Assembly (NCBI RefSeq): GCF_004210375.1
Contig: NC_134833.1
Span: 21,445,396 to 21,509,395 of the forward strand
Direction of reading: 5' to 3'
Origin: Tachypleus tridentatus
Taxonomy: Eukaryota > Arthropoda > Merostomata > Xiphosura > Limulidae
Length of the DNA: 64,000 nucleotides
The notes beneath the pieces are model-generated. The model saw only the letters and a list, made by a program, of their open reading frames with translations. It did not search any database and was not told the DNA's origin. Shown here one piece after another: positions 1 to 11,733 of this stretch (position 1 is the stretch's first letter; every line of letters begins with the position of its first letter). Made by a program: the position numbers and the translations under genes.

Positions 1-1721
1 CCTGGAACGAGTGCTGATACAAGTGATGCCTTTAAGGCTAGTAGGAGGTGGTTAGAAAAATTTAGGAAGAGAAGTGGCATACATAGTGTGGTGAGACATG
101 GAGAGGGTGCCAGTTCTAACAAAGACGCTGCTGATAAATTTGTTAGGGAATTTTAGGACTATGTAGAAGCTGAGGGTTTTATTCCCCAACAAGTGTTCAA
201 CTGTGATGAGACAGGCCTCTTTTGGAAGAAAATGACAAAGAGGACCTACATCACCAAGGAGGAGAAGTCACTGCTAGGACACGAGCCAATGAAGGACAGG
301 CTAACTTCATTGTTATGTTGTAATGCAAGTGGGGACTTAAAACTTAAGCCTTTGCTTGTGTACCATTCTGAGAACCAGAGGGTTTTAAGAAAAATAATGT
401 ACTGAAAAGTAAACTTAATGTCATGTGGAGAGCTAATAGTAAAGCATGGGTAACCAGGCAATGTTTTATGGAGTGGGTCCATGAAGTGTTTGCCCCAAGT
501 GTAAAGAATTACCTCACGAAAAAACAGTTGCCACTCAAGGCCCTTCTTGTGATGGACAATGCACCTGCTCACCCACCAGGCTTGAAGGACGGGTTGGTGG
601 AGGAGTACAGTTTCATTACGGTGAAACTCTTGCCCCCTAACACGACTCCTCTCATTCAGCCCATGGACCAGCAGGTCATATCAAACTTTAAGAAACTCTA
701 CACCAAAGCACTGTTTCAAAGGTGCTTTGAAGTGACCTCTGACACAGAGTTAACCCTCAGAGAGTTCTGGAAAAATCACTTTAATATCCTCCATTGCTTG
801 AGGATCATAGGCAAAGCCTGAAGGGAAGTGTCTTTTAGGACCATGAACTCAGCCTGGAAGAAATTGTGGCCAGACTCAGTAGGAGATAGAGACTTTAAAG
901 GCTGAGCCTGTTGTCGAGGATATTGTCTCACTAGACAAGTGTATGAGCTTGAATGTGAGTGGTGATGATGTGGAGGAGTTGGTGGAAGACCACAACACTG
1001 AGCTCACCATGGAAGAACTCCAAGACCTTCAGAAGGAGCAGCAACAGAAGGCAACTGAGGAAGTGTCTTCAGATGAGGAGAAAGGAAGGGAGGATGTTCC
1101 TAGTTCACTAATCAAGGAAATGTGTGGAAAATGGGGAGAGTTAGAAAGTTTTGTGGAAACATTTCACCCTGACAAAGCTGTAGCAAACCGCAGCATTAAC
1201 CTTTACAATGACAATGCCATATCTTACTTCAGAAACATTTTGAAATGCAGGCAGAAACAAACCTCATTAGAGAAGTTTTTAGTGAGAAATAGGTCCAGTG
1301 AGTCTCAAGCAGGTTGTAGCAGTGCAAAGAGACAAAAAAGAGAAAGAACCCCAGAAGGAGAGTTACCTGACGTTTTTATGGAAGGTAACTCCCCTTCCAA
1401 ACAATAATAACCCTCCTACTCTCCACGTTCCTCACCACCTTTCACTTACGTCATCATCTCTCCTCAGCACAGGTAAAGTGCAGTTAAATTTTCATTTATT
1501 GTTTTTTATTGTGTTTATAGTTTTTGTGGTTGACTTTATGCATGTAAGTATTATTATACAGGTATAAATAAGCAATATTTTACTTAAAATGCTTCATAAT
1601 GCGTAATTTTTGGAGGTCTGTAACGGATTAATTTAATTTACAGCATTTCTTATGGTAAAATTGATTCGGTTTTCGAACAGCCTTCTGGAACAGATTAAGT
1701 TCGAGAACCGAGGTACCACTG
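1..1721 (+). mobile_element. Tigger (pogo/Tc1-mariner) DNA transposon, right part, decayed
   Basis: Pieces of a Tigger/jerky-type DDE transposase run left to right: CDETGLFWKKM (first catalytic D, about 201-235), LLVMDNAPAHPPG (second D, about 544-585), PNTTPLIQPMDQQVISNFK (third D, about 636-690), then an acidic C-terminal tail at 943-1404. The element's right terminal inverted repeat ends at 1721 with TTCGAGAACCGAGGTACCAC followed by TG, then a TA dinucleotide, as expected for TA-targeting pogo elements. The left end lies outside the window. The coding sequence is dead: an in-frame stop near 155, a frame change around 385-425, and further breaks between 820 and 943. Its product would have catalysed cut-and-paste transposition. 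Confidence 0.9.
1701..1721 (-). repeat. Tigger right terminal inverted repeat
   Basis: On the minus strand it reads CAGTGGTACCTCGGTTCTCG, a typical Tigger-type terminal repeat, flanked by TA at 1722-1723. Confidence 0.8.
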
Positions 1722-1723
1722 TA

Positions 1724-3629
1724 CACTGTTAGTTTGGAATAGTTTTAGAGCTGACCTTTTAAAAACATTTTTATCTTGATAAAATATTGCGATTGGACTA
1801 TTTATTTGCATTATACAGAATACGCGAAGTCAACCGTTGTTTCTTTTCTGAGTGACACACGCAACCTTTTTATGAAGAAAAAGTACCCTTTCTACAACGT
1901 TCTATGGCGATGCATTTTTCCAGGTGTTGACAAAAGAGGATCCTTATGTTAAGAGTGTAATATGGAGTATTCTATGAACTAAGGGGTTGACTGTTTTATA
2001 TTTCATGTGTTGAAGGTTGCCTGTGAAGCACTACATGAACTGAGGGTTGTTTATGAAGTATTCCTTGAGTTGAGGGCTGTCTGTGAAAGATATACGTGTA
2101 CCTAAGTGGTTGATTTTTGGAATCCACATGCTTGGTTTCTGATTGTTAAGAACAGCGCACTAAGTTTATACGTATTTTTTTTATACAATAAATTTGTAAA
2201 CAATACTATTGTACATTTAAATTTTTTGACCCTCTTTATTTTCATTTAGAAGACACATCAAGAACAGTTCTTGTTTAAGATTTAGCTATTGTAGGCCTAA
2301 CCATTTAATTATATCACGTAGAACGCCTGATAATGTGCTTCACCAGGCAATACTTTAGGCACATAAGTTAGATAAACAGTTTTGTTGTTTTCACAGTAGT
2401 ATTACAGTTTCGTGTTGTTAGCTTACCAATTTGATATCAAATTATGGAAATGTTAGTCGTACTGTTTAATGTTGATCAGTCACTTTGCTGTCAAACTGTT
2501 AAAAAGTTAACCACTGCTTAGAAGTAACCATATTTTTAAGTGAATACGTTAAGTCTTAGGTTTATCATCAAGGCATTTCTTGACAAAAACATACCTTTTC
2601 TCAGAGGTTTTAGTTACATGTAATAATTTAAAACCAATTTATGAACGACCTTCACAAACTATTTTTAAAACAACTTTGTAAACAGGCGTTAGCAATTCCA
2701 AATTTCTCTGTATTAATTCAAATTTGTTTGGGCTACACTCCCTCCTCTCCTTCACTGGGTCGATGTCTGAGCAAATCATGCTGACTTACTGACCTACATC
2801 GTAAAGCATAACGAACAAAACCGTAAAGTTTCCGCCATTAAAAGGCAACTTACAGAGTGCTTTAAACTCGTCTTGTATTCACACCCGATTTACCACAGGA
2901 TGTTACAAACTCTTCTCGGTTTTCTGTCCTAAATCTTCAGAACGGTTCACAAAAAACATGAAGATTGATTATTTTTATTATTATCCAAAAAACTGCTGGA
3001 GGAAAACAGATAAACCAAGTGACAAAATGCATAAGGCCTAGCTTTTGTTAAGTGTGAGACACGACGTTAGGGTTAGCTATTGTTAGTGTAGTACAAATTG
3101 AAAAATTGAGATATCTATCAGTGTTGCCAAGAGTAACGACAAACACAAGCAGCACTACCGTTCAAAACGTATGGATTTGACCTTCAAAACTACTTTTTTT
3201 CATGTGAGTTGCCCTCGAAATGGCGATTTATTCGGCGGTTATGTTGCAATATAGAATGTCTCAAGTAGGTTGGTCAGAAAGTTCACGATTGTGGGTGCGT
3301 TCTTTAATTGAATAGGAATAGGGAATTGGACGAATCTAAAAACTATAATACTATGAAATATTCATTGGTCAATCACCGCTTCACAATGTGTCGAAATCAA
3401 ACAAACAGACAAGTAACTACAAAATAAAACAAGCCTAAACAACAGAAATTCATGACTCGAAAAAAAATTAAAACGATTTTATAAAAACACACACATTAAA
3501 ACAACCATAAAACAAACTCAAATCCGCTTACAATGAGCGGATTTCGTAACCCTAATTATTGTTTTGAATTATACTTGTAATAGTAAACAGTGCTAGAACG
3601 ACGCCCCCTATGTGTTTGGTAGATTGTTG
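1724..3629. other. Unannotated AT-rich stretch
   Basis: No convincing coding exon, repeat family or tandem array was seen on either strand. A 9-bp inverted repeat (AAATCCGCT/AGCGGATTT) sits at about 3520-3545. Confidence 0.5.
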
Positions 3630-3742
3630 ATTGTTTCTTTTTAAGTACAAAGCTATACAAAGGGTTATCTGTGCTTTGCCCACCAAAGTTGTTGAAACCC
3701 GGTTTCTATCGTTGTAAATCCGCTGTGCTACTGGGGCGGCTG
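3630..3742 (-). repeat. tRNA-derived SINE, family B
   Basis: On the minus strand: a head with an AGCACAGCGG A-box region, B-box-like GGGTTTCAA, then GGTGGGCAAAGCACAGATA and a tail TAGCTTTGTACTTA. The same layout recurs throughout the window. Confidence 0.75.
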
Positions 3743-4026
3743 GTAATTTCTTATCTAAAAATTAGAGTTGTTATTATTGTCTTTGAACAACATAAATGCA
3801 TCTCGAAATGGAACAATAAATAAATAAATTCGGTGCTGACTTATTATTACAAAAAATCTTCACAGATTTAACATACACATCTCATATATATAAAACCAAC
3901 GCTCAAAAGACAGTAATTTTAAAAACTGTATAAGATTCGTAATATTCAAGAAAATCGCTTATTTCCATAGCTTCTTTTAACTTTTTTTTTACCCTTTCTA
4001 TTCTTTATGTTTCTCTCTCTTCAGAC

Positions 4027-4143
4027 TTCTGGTAGGACAGTGGTAAGTTTACGGACCCACAACGCTAAAACACAGGGTTTGATTCCCAGTGGCGAAAGCA
4101 TCAGATTACCTAATGTAGTAGCTTTGATCTAAAATAAACAAAT
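4027..4143 (+). repeat. tRNA-derived SINE, family B, diverged
   Basis: GGACAGTGGTAAGTTTACGG head, GGGTTTGATTCCC B-box and TAGTAGCTTTGATC tail match the family B pattern. Confidence 0.6.
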
Positions 4144-4329
4144 TTCTCTCTTAAGTTACTTTCCATTAAATATAATTCATTGGAGTACACATTAACGTAA
4201 AAGTAAAAAAGTAGGTTTTTCTTGTATTATTTTCAATTTAATTATCAAAAGTAAAAAACATCCTCTGGTGTGGATGAAGATACGTAGGTTAGTTATAGCA
4301 CTTTTTTTTTTTAAGTTTCCACTTGCAAT

Positions 4330-4420
4330 GATTGATTTGTTTATTTATAACAGTCACATTAGGGTATCTGCTGTGTCCAACACAGAAACCTTGTTGACTT
4401 ACCGCTGTCTCCTCGAGAGA
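4330..4420 (-). repeat. tRNA-derived SINE, family C, diverged
   Basis: Minus-strand reading gives AGCGGTAAGTCAACAAGG and a CAGCAGATACCC segment, as in the better copies at 5439 and 46099. Confidence 0.5.
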
Positions 4421-5438
4421 CCGCTTGTAATGATAACAACAAAATAAGAAATGTTTAGTGCTAAGAATGGTTCGCATGAAATACCAGGTACGAAACACTG
4501 AAACAACAGATTAACCGGAGGACCAGATACTCATAATTATTTGATGTTAAGAGAGGTTAACATAACTTATAAGATGGGAAACACTGAAACAACAGGCTGA
4601 GGCTTAAGAAACATAAGGTTTCTGTTGTTTCAGGCTGAAAATGAGTTCAAGAGCGTCAGCACTAAACTGATGGTTTAATACGTTATTATTATATGATTGA
4701 GATGCCTAATGTCTCTTTGGCTTATACACGAAGTATGCCTAGTCGCTATAATGTATTATTACCAATTTATAAACTGTTTTTAGTTCTGATCTGAGGCGGC
4801 TTACTTTTGAACGTAAATTATTAATAAAGTTAAGTGACGAGACTTATTACCCCTTTTGGTTCTAAGAGTTACTTACTAGTAATTTTTTTATGGGTTTAGC
4901 CTATTTATTATAATGTAAATAAACTTTCATTGTTCCTCATGTAATATTCCTTTGCATCTATTTAGCAGGCAGTTAACATCTTCGTTGTAGGAAATTATCT
5001 TCTGTACGAGAATGATGCCCACAGAACATCTAACCGTAAAATAGTCGCCAGATAGCAAAACTGGAACTAGAAACCAGCTGACCTAGTTCTGAACTTCAAG
5101 GCAGACAGTCAACCGGTCAAGTTTAACAAATTGCTACCATGAAGAGAAAATGAGCTAACATATGTGGTTTGTTTGAAAAGTTTGAGACCTAGTTTTATTT
5201 TTAGCTGAGTAAATTAATACCAACCAAACGAACTTAAACAACAGTCCAAAAGAATTATTATATACTTTATATTTATAGAAGGTTATTTCTGGTGTTAAGT
5301 CAATAAAATTAGTTCATGTATATTAATGAAATAACTGTCTTCCACGTTTTCAAAACTAAAACTTTAAGAACGCTCAACAACATCACGAATTTATTCAAAT
5401 CTATCAAATTATTTGTCAGAGAATATTTGATAAGAATA
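4421..5438. other. Unannotated AT-rich stretch
   Basis: Only a short local duplication is visible: GGGAAACACTGAAACAACAG near 4576 echoes CGAAACACTGAAACAACAG near 4490. No gene was recognised. Confidence 0.45.
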
Positions 5439-5561
5439 GTGTGTGTGTGTATTTGCTTACAGCAAAGCCACATCGGGCTATCTGCTGAGCTCATCGAGGG
5501 GAATCAAACCCTTGATTATAACGTTGTAAATCCGTAGACTTACCGCTGTACTAGCGGGTGG
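5439..5561 (-). repeat. tRNA-derived SINE, family C
   Basis: Minus strand: AGTACAGCGGTAAGTCTACG, GGGTTTGATTCCCCTCG, GAGCTCAGCAGATAGCCCGA and TGTGGCTTTGCTGTAAG, followed by a CA-rich tail. Family C differs from B in its CAGCAGATAGCCCGATGTGG segment and (CA)n tail. Confidence 0.75.
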
Positions 5562-5631
5562 TAATAAGAGTAGTCACAGATAATTCAAATACAAAGAATC
5601 CCAAGGTGTTAACAGCTAATTATTAAACAAA

Positions 5632-5897
5632 GCCCGGCATGGCCAGGTGATTACGGCACTTGGCTTGTAATCCGAGGGGCGCGGGTTCGAATCCTCGTCA
5701 CACCAAACATGCTCACCCTTTCAGCCGAGAGGACATTAAAATTTTACGGTAAATCCCACTATTCGTTGGTAAAAGAATAGTCCAAGAGTTGGCAGTGGGT
5801 GGTGATGACTAGCTGTCTTCCCTCTAGTCTTACACTGCTAAATTAGGGACAGCTAATGCAGATAGTAATCGTGTAGCTTTGCACGAAATTCAAACAA
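5632..5897 (+). repeat. tRNA-derived SINE, subfamily A1
   Basis: GCCCGGCATGGCCAGGTG head, perfect B-box GGTTCGAATCC, ATGCTCACCCTTTCAGCCG, GTGGTGATGACTAGCTGTC and GTGTAGCTTTGCACGAAATT tail. Full length. Confidence 0.9.
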
Positions 5898-6109
5898 TTA
5901 AACGGAGTGTTATATATGTTAAATTAAACGAGACTTCGTAATGTATTTTACAACTTTTATATACCTCTGTACATTTCAACAGGTTTACAAAACCGAAGTT
6001 CCTATTTACATACGATCTGGGTAAAGGTAAAGTATTTAGAAAAACACACTAAAGCCAGACAAAATAATCAGCTAAGCCTGAATGATTAATCAACTTTGCC
6101 TTCAAAAAC

Positions 6110-7165
6110 TATCATATCTGAGTTTAGTTATACAAGACATTCCCCAACAGAGATACACAAGCGGGCTTCCAATTTAGTCATATAAGATATTTCCTCTAAC
6201 TGAGCTACGCAAGCCAGCTCTCAATTTAGTCATACAAGTGATCCCCAAGTTTGGGTATACAGTAATAGATCTTTCAGTCTGGCCATACAAGACATCTATC
6301 AGTTTGGTTGCATAAAATACTCTTCAGTTTGACTCAACAAAACATCTTTAAATTCGGCTGTACAAAACATCCGTCAGTTTGGCTATATAAGACATCTGTA
6401 GATTTGGCTATACATCTATCAGTTTGGCTATATAAGACATCTGTAGATTTGTCTATACATTTATCAGTTTGACTATATAAGACATCTTTCAAGTCGGCTA
6501 TACATCTGTTAGTTTGACTATATAAGACATCTTTCAAGTCGGCTATGCATCTGTTAGTTTGGCTATATAAGACATCTTTCAGTCGGCTATACATCTGTTA
6601 GTTTGACTATATAAGACATCTTTCAAGTCGGCTATACATCTGTTAGTTTGGCTATATAAGACATCTTTCAAGTCGGCTATACATCTGTTAGTTTGGCTAT
6701 ATAAGACATCTTTCAAGTCGGCTATACATCTGTTAGTTTGGCTATATAAGACATCTTTCAAGTCGGCTTACATCTGTTAGTTTGACTATATAAGACATCT
6801 TTCAAGTCGGCTTACATCTGTTAGTTTGACTATATAAGACATCTTTCAAGTCGGCTATACATCTGTTAGTTTGGCTATATAAGACATCTTTCAAGTCGGC
6901 TATACATCTGTTAGTTTGGCTATATAAGACATCTTTCAAGTCGGCTATACATCTGTTAGTTTGACTATATAAGACATCTTTCAAGTCGGCTATACATCTG
7001 TTAGTTTGGCTGTATAAGACATCTTTCAAGTCGGCCATACATCTGTTAATTTGGCTATAAAAGGCACCTTTCAATTCGGCTACACAAGACACCTTTCAAT
7101 TTGGCTTTGCAAGACATCTGTCAATATAGCTATATAAAACATCTGCTATTTTGGCTATGTAAACA
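6110..7165. repeat. 45-bp minisatellite
   Basis: Roughly 18 good units of 45 bp (CATCTGTTAGTTTGGCTATA, then AGACATCTTTCAAGTCGGC) between about 6330 and 7080, with decayed units at both edges. Because 45 is a multiple of three and the unit has no stop on the minus strand, long open frames repeat KDVLYSQTNRCIADL. These are by-products of the array; no start or splice context supports a protein. Confidence 0.9.
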
Positions 7166-7384
7166 TCTGTATTACATTTCGTTTGAAATGATAAATAAGT
7201 TTTTTAATTATTCGTATAGCTACTACAAGACATTTCTTTAGTGAATATTCGCATAAATATCAGTTTGAAGATCCTTCCTATATCAAGTCTTTCTGAATAT
7301 TTAGATTCTTGCTATGAAGTAAACTACATATATACTACTTTGGTTTAGCAGTTGTATTTTATTTTTTGGAATATTCTACATCAT

Positions 7385-7610
7385 TCTGATAGGAATACTT
7401 AACAACTTTATGAATTAATTCAGATAGTTAAAAAACTAATAGGAATACTTAACAAGTTGATTAACTAATTCAGATAGTTAAAAACTAATAGGAATATTTA
7501 ACAAGTTAATTAGTCAGATAGTTAAAAACTAATAGGAATACTTAACAAGTTAATTAATTCAGTTAATTAAAAACTAATAGGAATACTTAACAAGTTAATT
7601 AATTAATTTA
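7385..7610. repeat. 44-51 bp AT-rich tandem repeat, about 5 copies
   Basis: Successive units begin AATAGGAATACTTAACAAG and end in AGATAGTTAAAAACT, varying by small indels. Confidence 0.8.
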
Positions 7611-7909
7611 GCACCATTCTTCTTTTACTAATTGTGTCGTGACGAAGAGGACATAACATCGATTTCTATAGTTGAAATTTTTCAGACAGTTTCTTTTTTG
7701 TGATGTCTACAAAGAGCTGAACGGTATCTTGGAACGCTTATTTTGCCGAAAATTTCGGGTTTCGTCAATGTAACAATTTGACTAACTAACTAGCAAATGA
7801 ATAATAATTATAAAGTAAACAAAACCTGAACAACTCGTAACTGTACTTAAGTACCTAATCGAATTGAACGTAAAATACCTATCTCTGCATGTATATTCAA
7901 GCAGAAATT

Positions 7910-8006
7910 CTGCGGACTTACAACGCTAAAATTCGGGTTTCGATACCCGTGGCGGGCAGAGCACAGATAGCCCATTGTGTAGCTTTGTACTTAATTCAAA
8001 ACAACA
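7910..8006 (+). repeat. 5'-truncated family B SINE with target-site duplication
   Basis: Starts within the tRNA-related head (CTGCGGACTTACAACGCT) and ends AGCTTTGTACTTAATT. It is flanked by a perfect 13-bp duplication TCAAGCAGAAATT at 7897-7909 and 8007-8019, showing LINE-type insertion with 5' truncation. Confidence 0.85.
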
Positions 8007-8139
8007 TCAAGCAGAAATTGTATCACAAAAAAGTACCCTGAACTGAGTACAACTTGTAATTCAGGGGCTGGAGTTTTACCACTTGTTTGTTGGTATACAC
8101 TATTGCAAGGTCTGAAAATGCTCTCCCAACGCTGAATCA

Positions 8140-8215
8140 GCAGCTAAGCTAAGGGCTTCTAACACTAAAAATTTGGTTTCAGTATCTGTGACGAGCAAAG
8201 CACAGATAGACTAAT
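8140..8215 (+). repeat. Old family B SINE fragment
   Basis: TTTGGTTTCAGTATCTGTGA and GAGCAAAGCACAGATAG match family B at reduced identity. Confidence 0.4.
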
Positions 8216-8345
8216 AATTTTTCCGTGGGATGATAATTACATCTTACATAAAACATGTTTATTATGTATTCCGTTTAATATTTACGTAAGACGAAGACCA
8301 GTTTTAAAAGTATCGTAAGAACAAATTACGATGCGATTTCGAAAC

Positions 8346-8560
8346 TCATTCTCCCAACAGTCGCGAACGCGTTGTGTCTACAAACAACCAACATTGACTT
8401 ACCGTTTCTAAAGCGTGCTCAGTTTCCGCTCTCGGGCTTTTTACACGGTGCGTGAAGTACAAACACTGCGTAAACGTGCCGCGCACTGAAGACGTTTGAC
8501 CATGCTTCTGTCGTCTGCAGTTGTGAGCCATAGCTCAGGAGGTTCAGTCTCTAGACTCAC
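8346..8560 (-). promoter_or_regulatory. CpG-rich patch, candidate promoter and first exon
   Basis: CpG is clearly denser here than in flanking DNA (for example GTCGCGAACGCG and GTGCCGCGCAC). On the minus strand, a frame from ATG at 8531 runs to a good 5' splice site CG|GTAAGT with the exon ending at 8403. That is compatible with a first exon of a gene whose other exons lie to the left. No protein family is recognised and no downstream exon was found, so this is tentative. Confidence 0.25.
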
Positions 8561-9067
8561 GAAACTAAACCAACGACCTTCTTAGGATGACAGATTTCCT
8601 ACTAAACAAACATCAGTTCAATGTCAGGAGCAGTGGCTGCTAGGGGGAGGGAGTGAGCACTCCTGGTTTTTTTCCAGCGTGTTATACCAGAAATCTGTGT
8701 TAGTAGGATAAACGGGTCACCAGCTCAGGTTTGTGGAACAATCTGCTTCGCTTGGTTTGGACGTACAAAGAAACTTCTCCTGTCATTTCACGGCCGGTGG
8801 AAGGTATATCGTTCGCCGCAAAGAAGCGGGCACGACAGATACTGAAAGTTACAGGCCTGTTTATACTGAATATATGTGTATTCAGAATTTTCAAGTGAGG
8901 TGTTGATTAACCTCCTACGTTCGAATGCTACCTTATATTTACAGCTTATCAAATCTTGACCTCTCTACCAGTCGTTATATTAACGTTGCAAACTAACCAA
9001 GTGTGGTCCTTGGCTTGGTCCACAATCCAAGTCACTGGCATTAATACTGATAACTTTTATTTTATTA

Positions 9068-9165
9068 GGTCTAGCGTGACCACATGGTCAAGAACGCTCG
9101 ACTCGTACTCTGAGGGTATCGGGTTCGAATCCTCGTCACAACAAACATGCTCGCCCTTTCAGCCG
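9068..9165 (+). repeat. SINE A1 5' part, left arm of an inverted pair
   Basis: Head and B-box (GGGTTCGAATCCTCGTCAC) through ATGCTCGCCCTTTCAGCCG, then broken off. Confidence 0.75.
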
Positions 9166-9194
9166 TTTTATCAGTTTAAGACTACAGGGTGGGG

Positions 9195-9378
9195 CAACTA
9201 GTCATCATCACCCACCGCCAACTATTGGGCTACTCGTTTACCAATGAATAGTAGAATTGACCGTCATTTTATAAAGCCCCACGGCTAAAAGTGCGAGCAT
9301 GTTTGGTGTGACGGGGATTCAAACGTGCGACCCTCAGATTACGAGTCGAGTGCCCTAACCACCTAGCCATGATAGGCC
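9195..9378 (-). repeat. SINE A1, right arm of an inverted pair
   Basis: On the minus strand it reads from the tRNA head (GGCTAGGTGGTTAGGGCAC) to GGCGGTGGGTGATGATGAC. With the plus-strand fragment 30 bp to its left it forms a fold-back. Confidence 0.8.
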
Positions 9379-9730
9379 AAGTTTATCGTTAATATTAAGT
9401 TAACCATACGACAATGTCACTAAGCGGTTAGAAAATGTATCCATAAAATCAGTTCAAATTGCGCTAACATTCTGTAATAAGGGAATCCAGCTATTGGATC
9501 CTCATTCATTCAAATTAGTATAAATTGAATATCGTAAAATACATCAAAACGTTGTAAGATATATATTTTTAAAAAAGGCTTAGTGGGAGAACAAAATGCC
9601 TTATCTCGTCTTCCGATTTTTAACGTCGGGAAGAAACAAATGTTCCAAACGTGAGCGATACAACATATCGTCTTGGAAGAAACTGTTAAAGCAAACACAT
9701 TTTCTAGTTTTGTGTAGATTGCTTTTATTA

Positions 9731-9822
9731 AGCACAAAGCTACCTGAACACACCGCGGGTATCGAAACCCGATTTCTAGAGCTATACGCCCACAGAAAAA
9801 CAACTTAACGGTGCCCCACCAA
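9731..9822 (-). repeat. tRNA-derived SINE, family B
   Basis: Minus strand shows GAAATCGGGTTTCGATACCC and AGGTAGCTTTGTGCTTAAT, the B-box and tail of family B. Confidence 0.7.
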
Positions 9823-10149
9823 GTGACGTGTTAAAAAACGGTTGTGGCAGAGTTCGTAATACTGAAGTCAAATATTTAATAAATAATAAAGAATTCTGAT
9901 CAGATGTAAGCTACACACTTGGAGCGAAACTAGAATTCAAACTGGTCATCAATACAACTAATTAGATATAATACATTGCTCCTAAAGTATGCGTTAGAAA
10001 CAAGTGCCTGGTAGTTATTGTGTCTCTTAGTGAGAAAGTTGGTTGAATGGATAGCTTTACAAGTGACCATTAGATCCATCCACTAAGGAACTGGTTTCAT
10101 GTTGTCTTTTTTATTATTATTCTTATTACATTTCGATTTATATGTGCAT
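9823..10149. other. Unannotated stretch
   Basis: Nothing recognisable on either strand. Confidence 0.4.
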
Positions 10150-10262
10150 AGTTTTAACAGTTGGGTAATTTTCGAAGCCAACGATATTTTCGGTTGTAAA
10201 CCCAATATTATCTCACGAGGTTCGGTCAGTTTAGAAGACTTAACTTAGTCCTCATTGCAAAT
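10150..10262 (+). repeat. Unclassified interspersed repeat D, copy 1
   Basis: Shares the core TTTTCGGT..TAA.CCCAATA.TATCTCACGAGGTTCGG and a TTAGAAGACTTAACTTAGTC end with copies at 16497-16605 and, inverted, 20197-20325. Confidence 0.6.
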
Positions 10263-10913
10263 TCTCAGCTAAGATTACGAAAGGATGTTTACATTAAAAT
10301 TGTGCTAATAATAAACGACGAATGAAAGAAAACAAAATAGTGACATAAGGTGTAGTAGCTAGTGTAACTAATATTTATTAAAGACAGCAATATGAAATAA
10401 ACAAAACAGCATAGTTTATTTAGGAAGCCCACAGACACTAATTTTAAACCTGAACCCTTAATCTTTGACCTACATTTGTTTTGAATCTTGTTCTCTCTTA
10501 CACATTACCTCATTTTACTTTATTGTGTCTACCTACAGCATCACGTTGGGTGACATTTAGTGTTGAGGTCATTCTTTTAGACTTCCATGTACAAGTAGTT
10601 AATAACACCATGTAACACAAATTTTGTTCCTGAATAGTATGTGCTATTTCTTAATTGCTTATGTTGTAAAAGTACAGAAAATGGCCATTATTCCCTTCAA
10701 ACTTTGCTTTTGTGACCTGGATAATGAAATTTAGAAATTAACCTATTTTCTATGTAAAAACGGGCAAATTTGCACATTTTCATTTACATAAGGTCTGAAT
10801 AAAACAACGTATGAATCAAGATGTGCATGTATTTATACTAAAGTTATACAGAAATGTTTAGAAGTTAGTAGTTTTTCGAGATTTCTAACTGTAATGTAAA
10901 TCACTTTCACGTA
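10263..10913. other. 3' flank of the Cys-rich gene, otherwise unannotated
   Basis: Lies downstream of the minus-strand gene ending at 10914. No further exon of that family was found. Confidence 0.4.
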
Positions 10914-11311
10914 TCAGAACCTAACTATAGTCTCAGCATTCGACTTTGTTAGACCAAGATCTCTGATTACGCCATTGAGGTCTCTTTGGTTGGGGTAGTA
11001 TGGGTTTCTCTCACCAGCTGCACCTCTGAAATTGTAATCTGGAACTTCAAGGTCTACCTTCTCTTCTGATTTACTGTTCTCTTCTGAGGATGGCTGCTTT
11101 CTCTCTGGCGGAGAAGGTACAGTGTAACAGTGTGGTACTGGGGCGATGGATGATGGAAGGTCCGGATACATGATAGCAGATGCATTCTTGCCAGCCCGAC
11201 ATTTGGAAGTGTCCACCATGCAAAAGTAGCAATTGTTTGAGTGGTCAGTGGGTTCATGCCAGATTCTTGGAATAGATAACTTCATGGCTCTCTTTTCCCC
11301 TCTGTACCATC
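10914..11311 (-). CDS. Cys-rich gene, coding exon 2
   Basis: Acceptor TTTTACAG|GATGG; codes GWYRGEKRAMKLSIPRIW onward and stops with TGA at 10916-10914. Confidence 0.65.
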
Positions 11312-11733
11312 CTGTAAAAGAACAAAATAAAATTGTTATTATGAAGAATAAATTTCTTTCATCCACAACTAATGTGTAAGAGGTTCATGCAAAATATTTT
11401 ATATATGATACTTTTCTATACTATTGGAAATTTAATAAAAGATATTTAAATCTTAAAAGGTCTAAAATTCATATAATATAAAATTTTACCATTCAAGCAA
11501 GCAAAAATTGTCCGTCTTACCTTCTGGAGTTTTTCTTTTTTACAGTGCTCGCAGGTAAAATGAGGTGCCCAGAGTTTGTTTTGATCCCTGACAGGCATGT
11601 TAAAATATGCCTTGTAGGCTTCACACATTTTAACAGATGCAGTTACAGAGTACTTTTTCGCTCTCGTCTTGATAAATTGACCACATACATAGCAGAATGT
11701 GTCTGGAGAATGCCTGCAGCTTCTTAATGCCAT
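10914..11733 (-). CDS. Cys-rich protein of unknown function (CYVCG...CYFCMVD family)
   Basis: Two exons: 11733-11521 (MALRSCRHSPDTF, CYVCG, DQNKLWAPHFTCEHC) and 11311-10914 (GWYRGEKRAMK, CYFCMVD, YPDLPSSIAPVPH, then LNGVIRDLGLTKS before a TGA). Cys pairs suggest metal binding. The intron has GAAG|GTAAGA and TTTTACAG|GA borders. I know this pattern from memory as an uncharacterised family expanded in arthropods and cnidarians; no function is known to me. The start is the first ATG after the TATA box at 11797 (AGAGATGG context). Exon 1 is 213 nt (phase 0) whereas exon 2 needs phase 1. One extra A in the run after CEHCKK would restore agreement, so a frameshift or homopolymer error is likely. 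The C-terminus looks shorter than in relatives I recall. Confidence 0.65.
11521..11733 (-). CDS. Cys-rich gene, coding exon 1
   Basis: ATG at 11733; ends at GAAG|GTAAGACGG. Contains the first two CxxC pairs. Confidence 0.65.
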
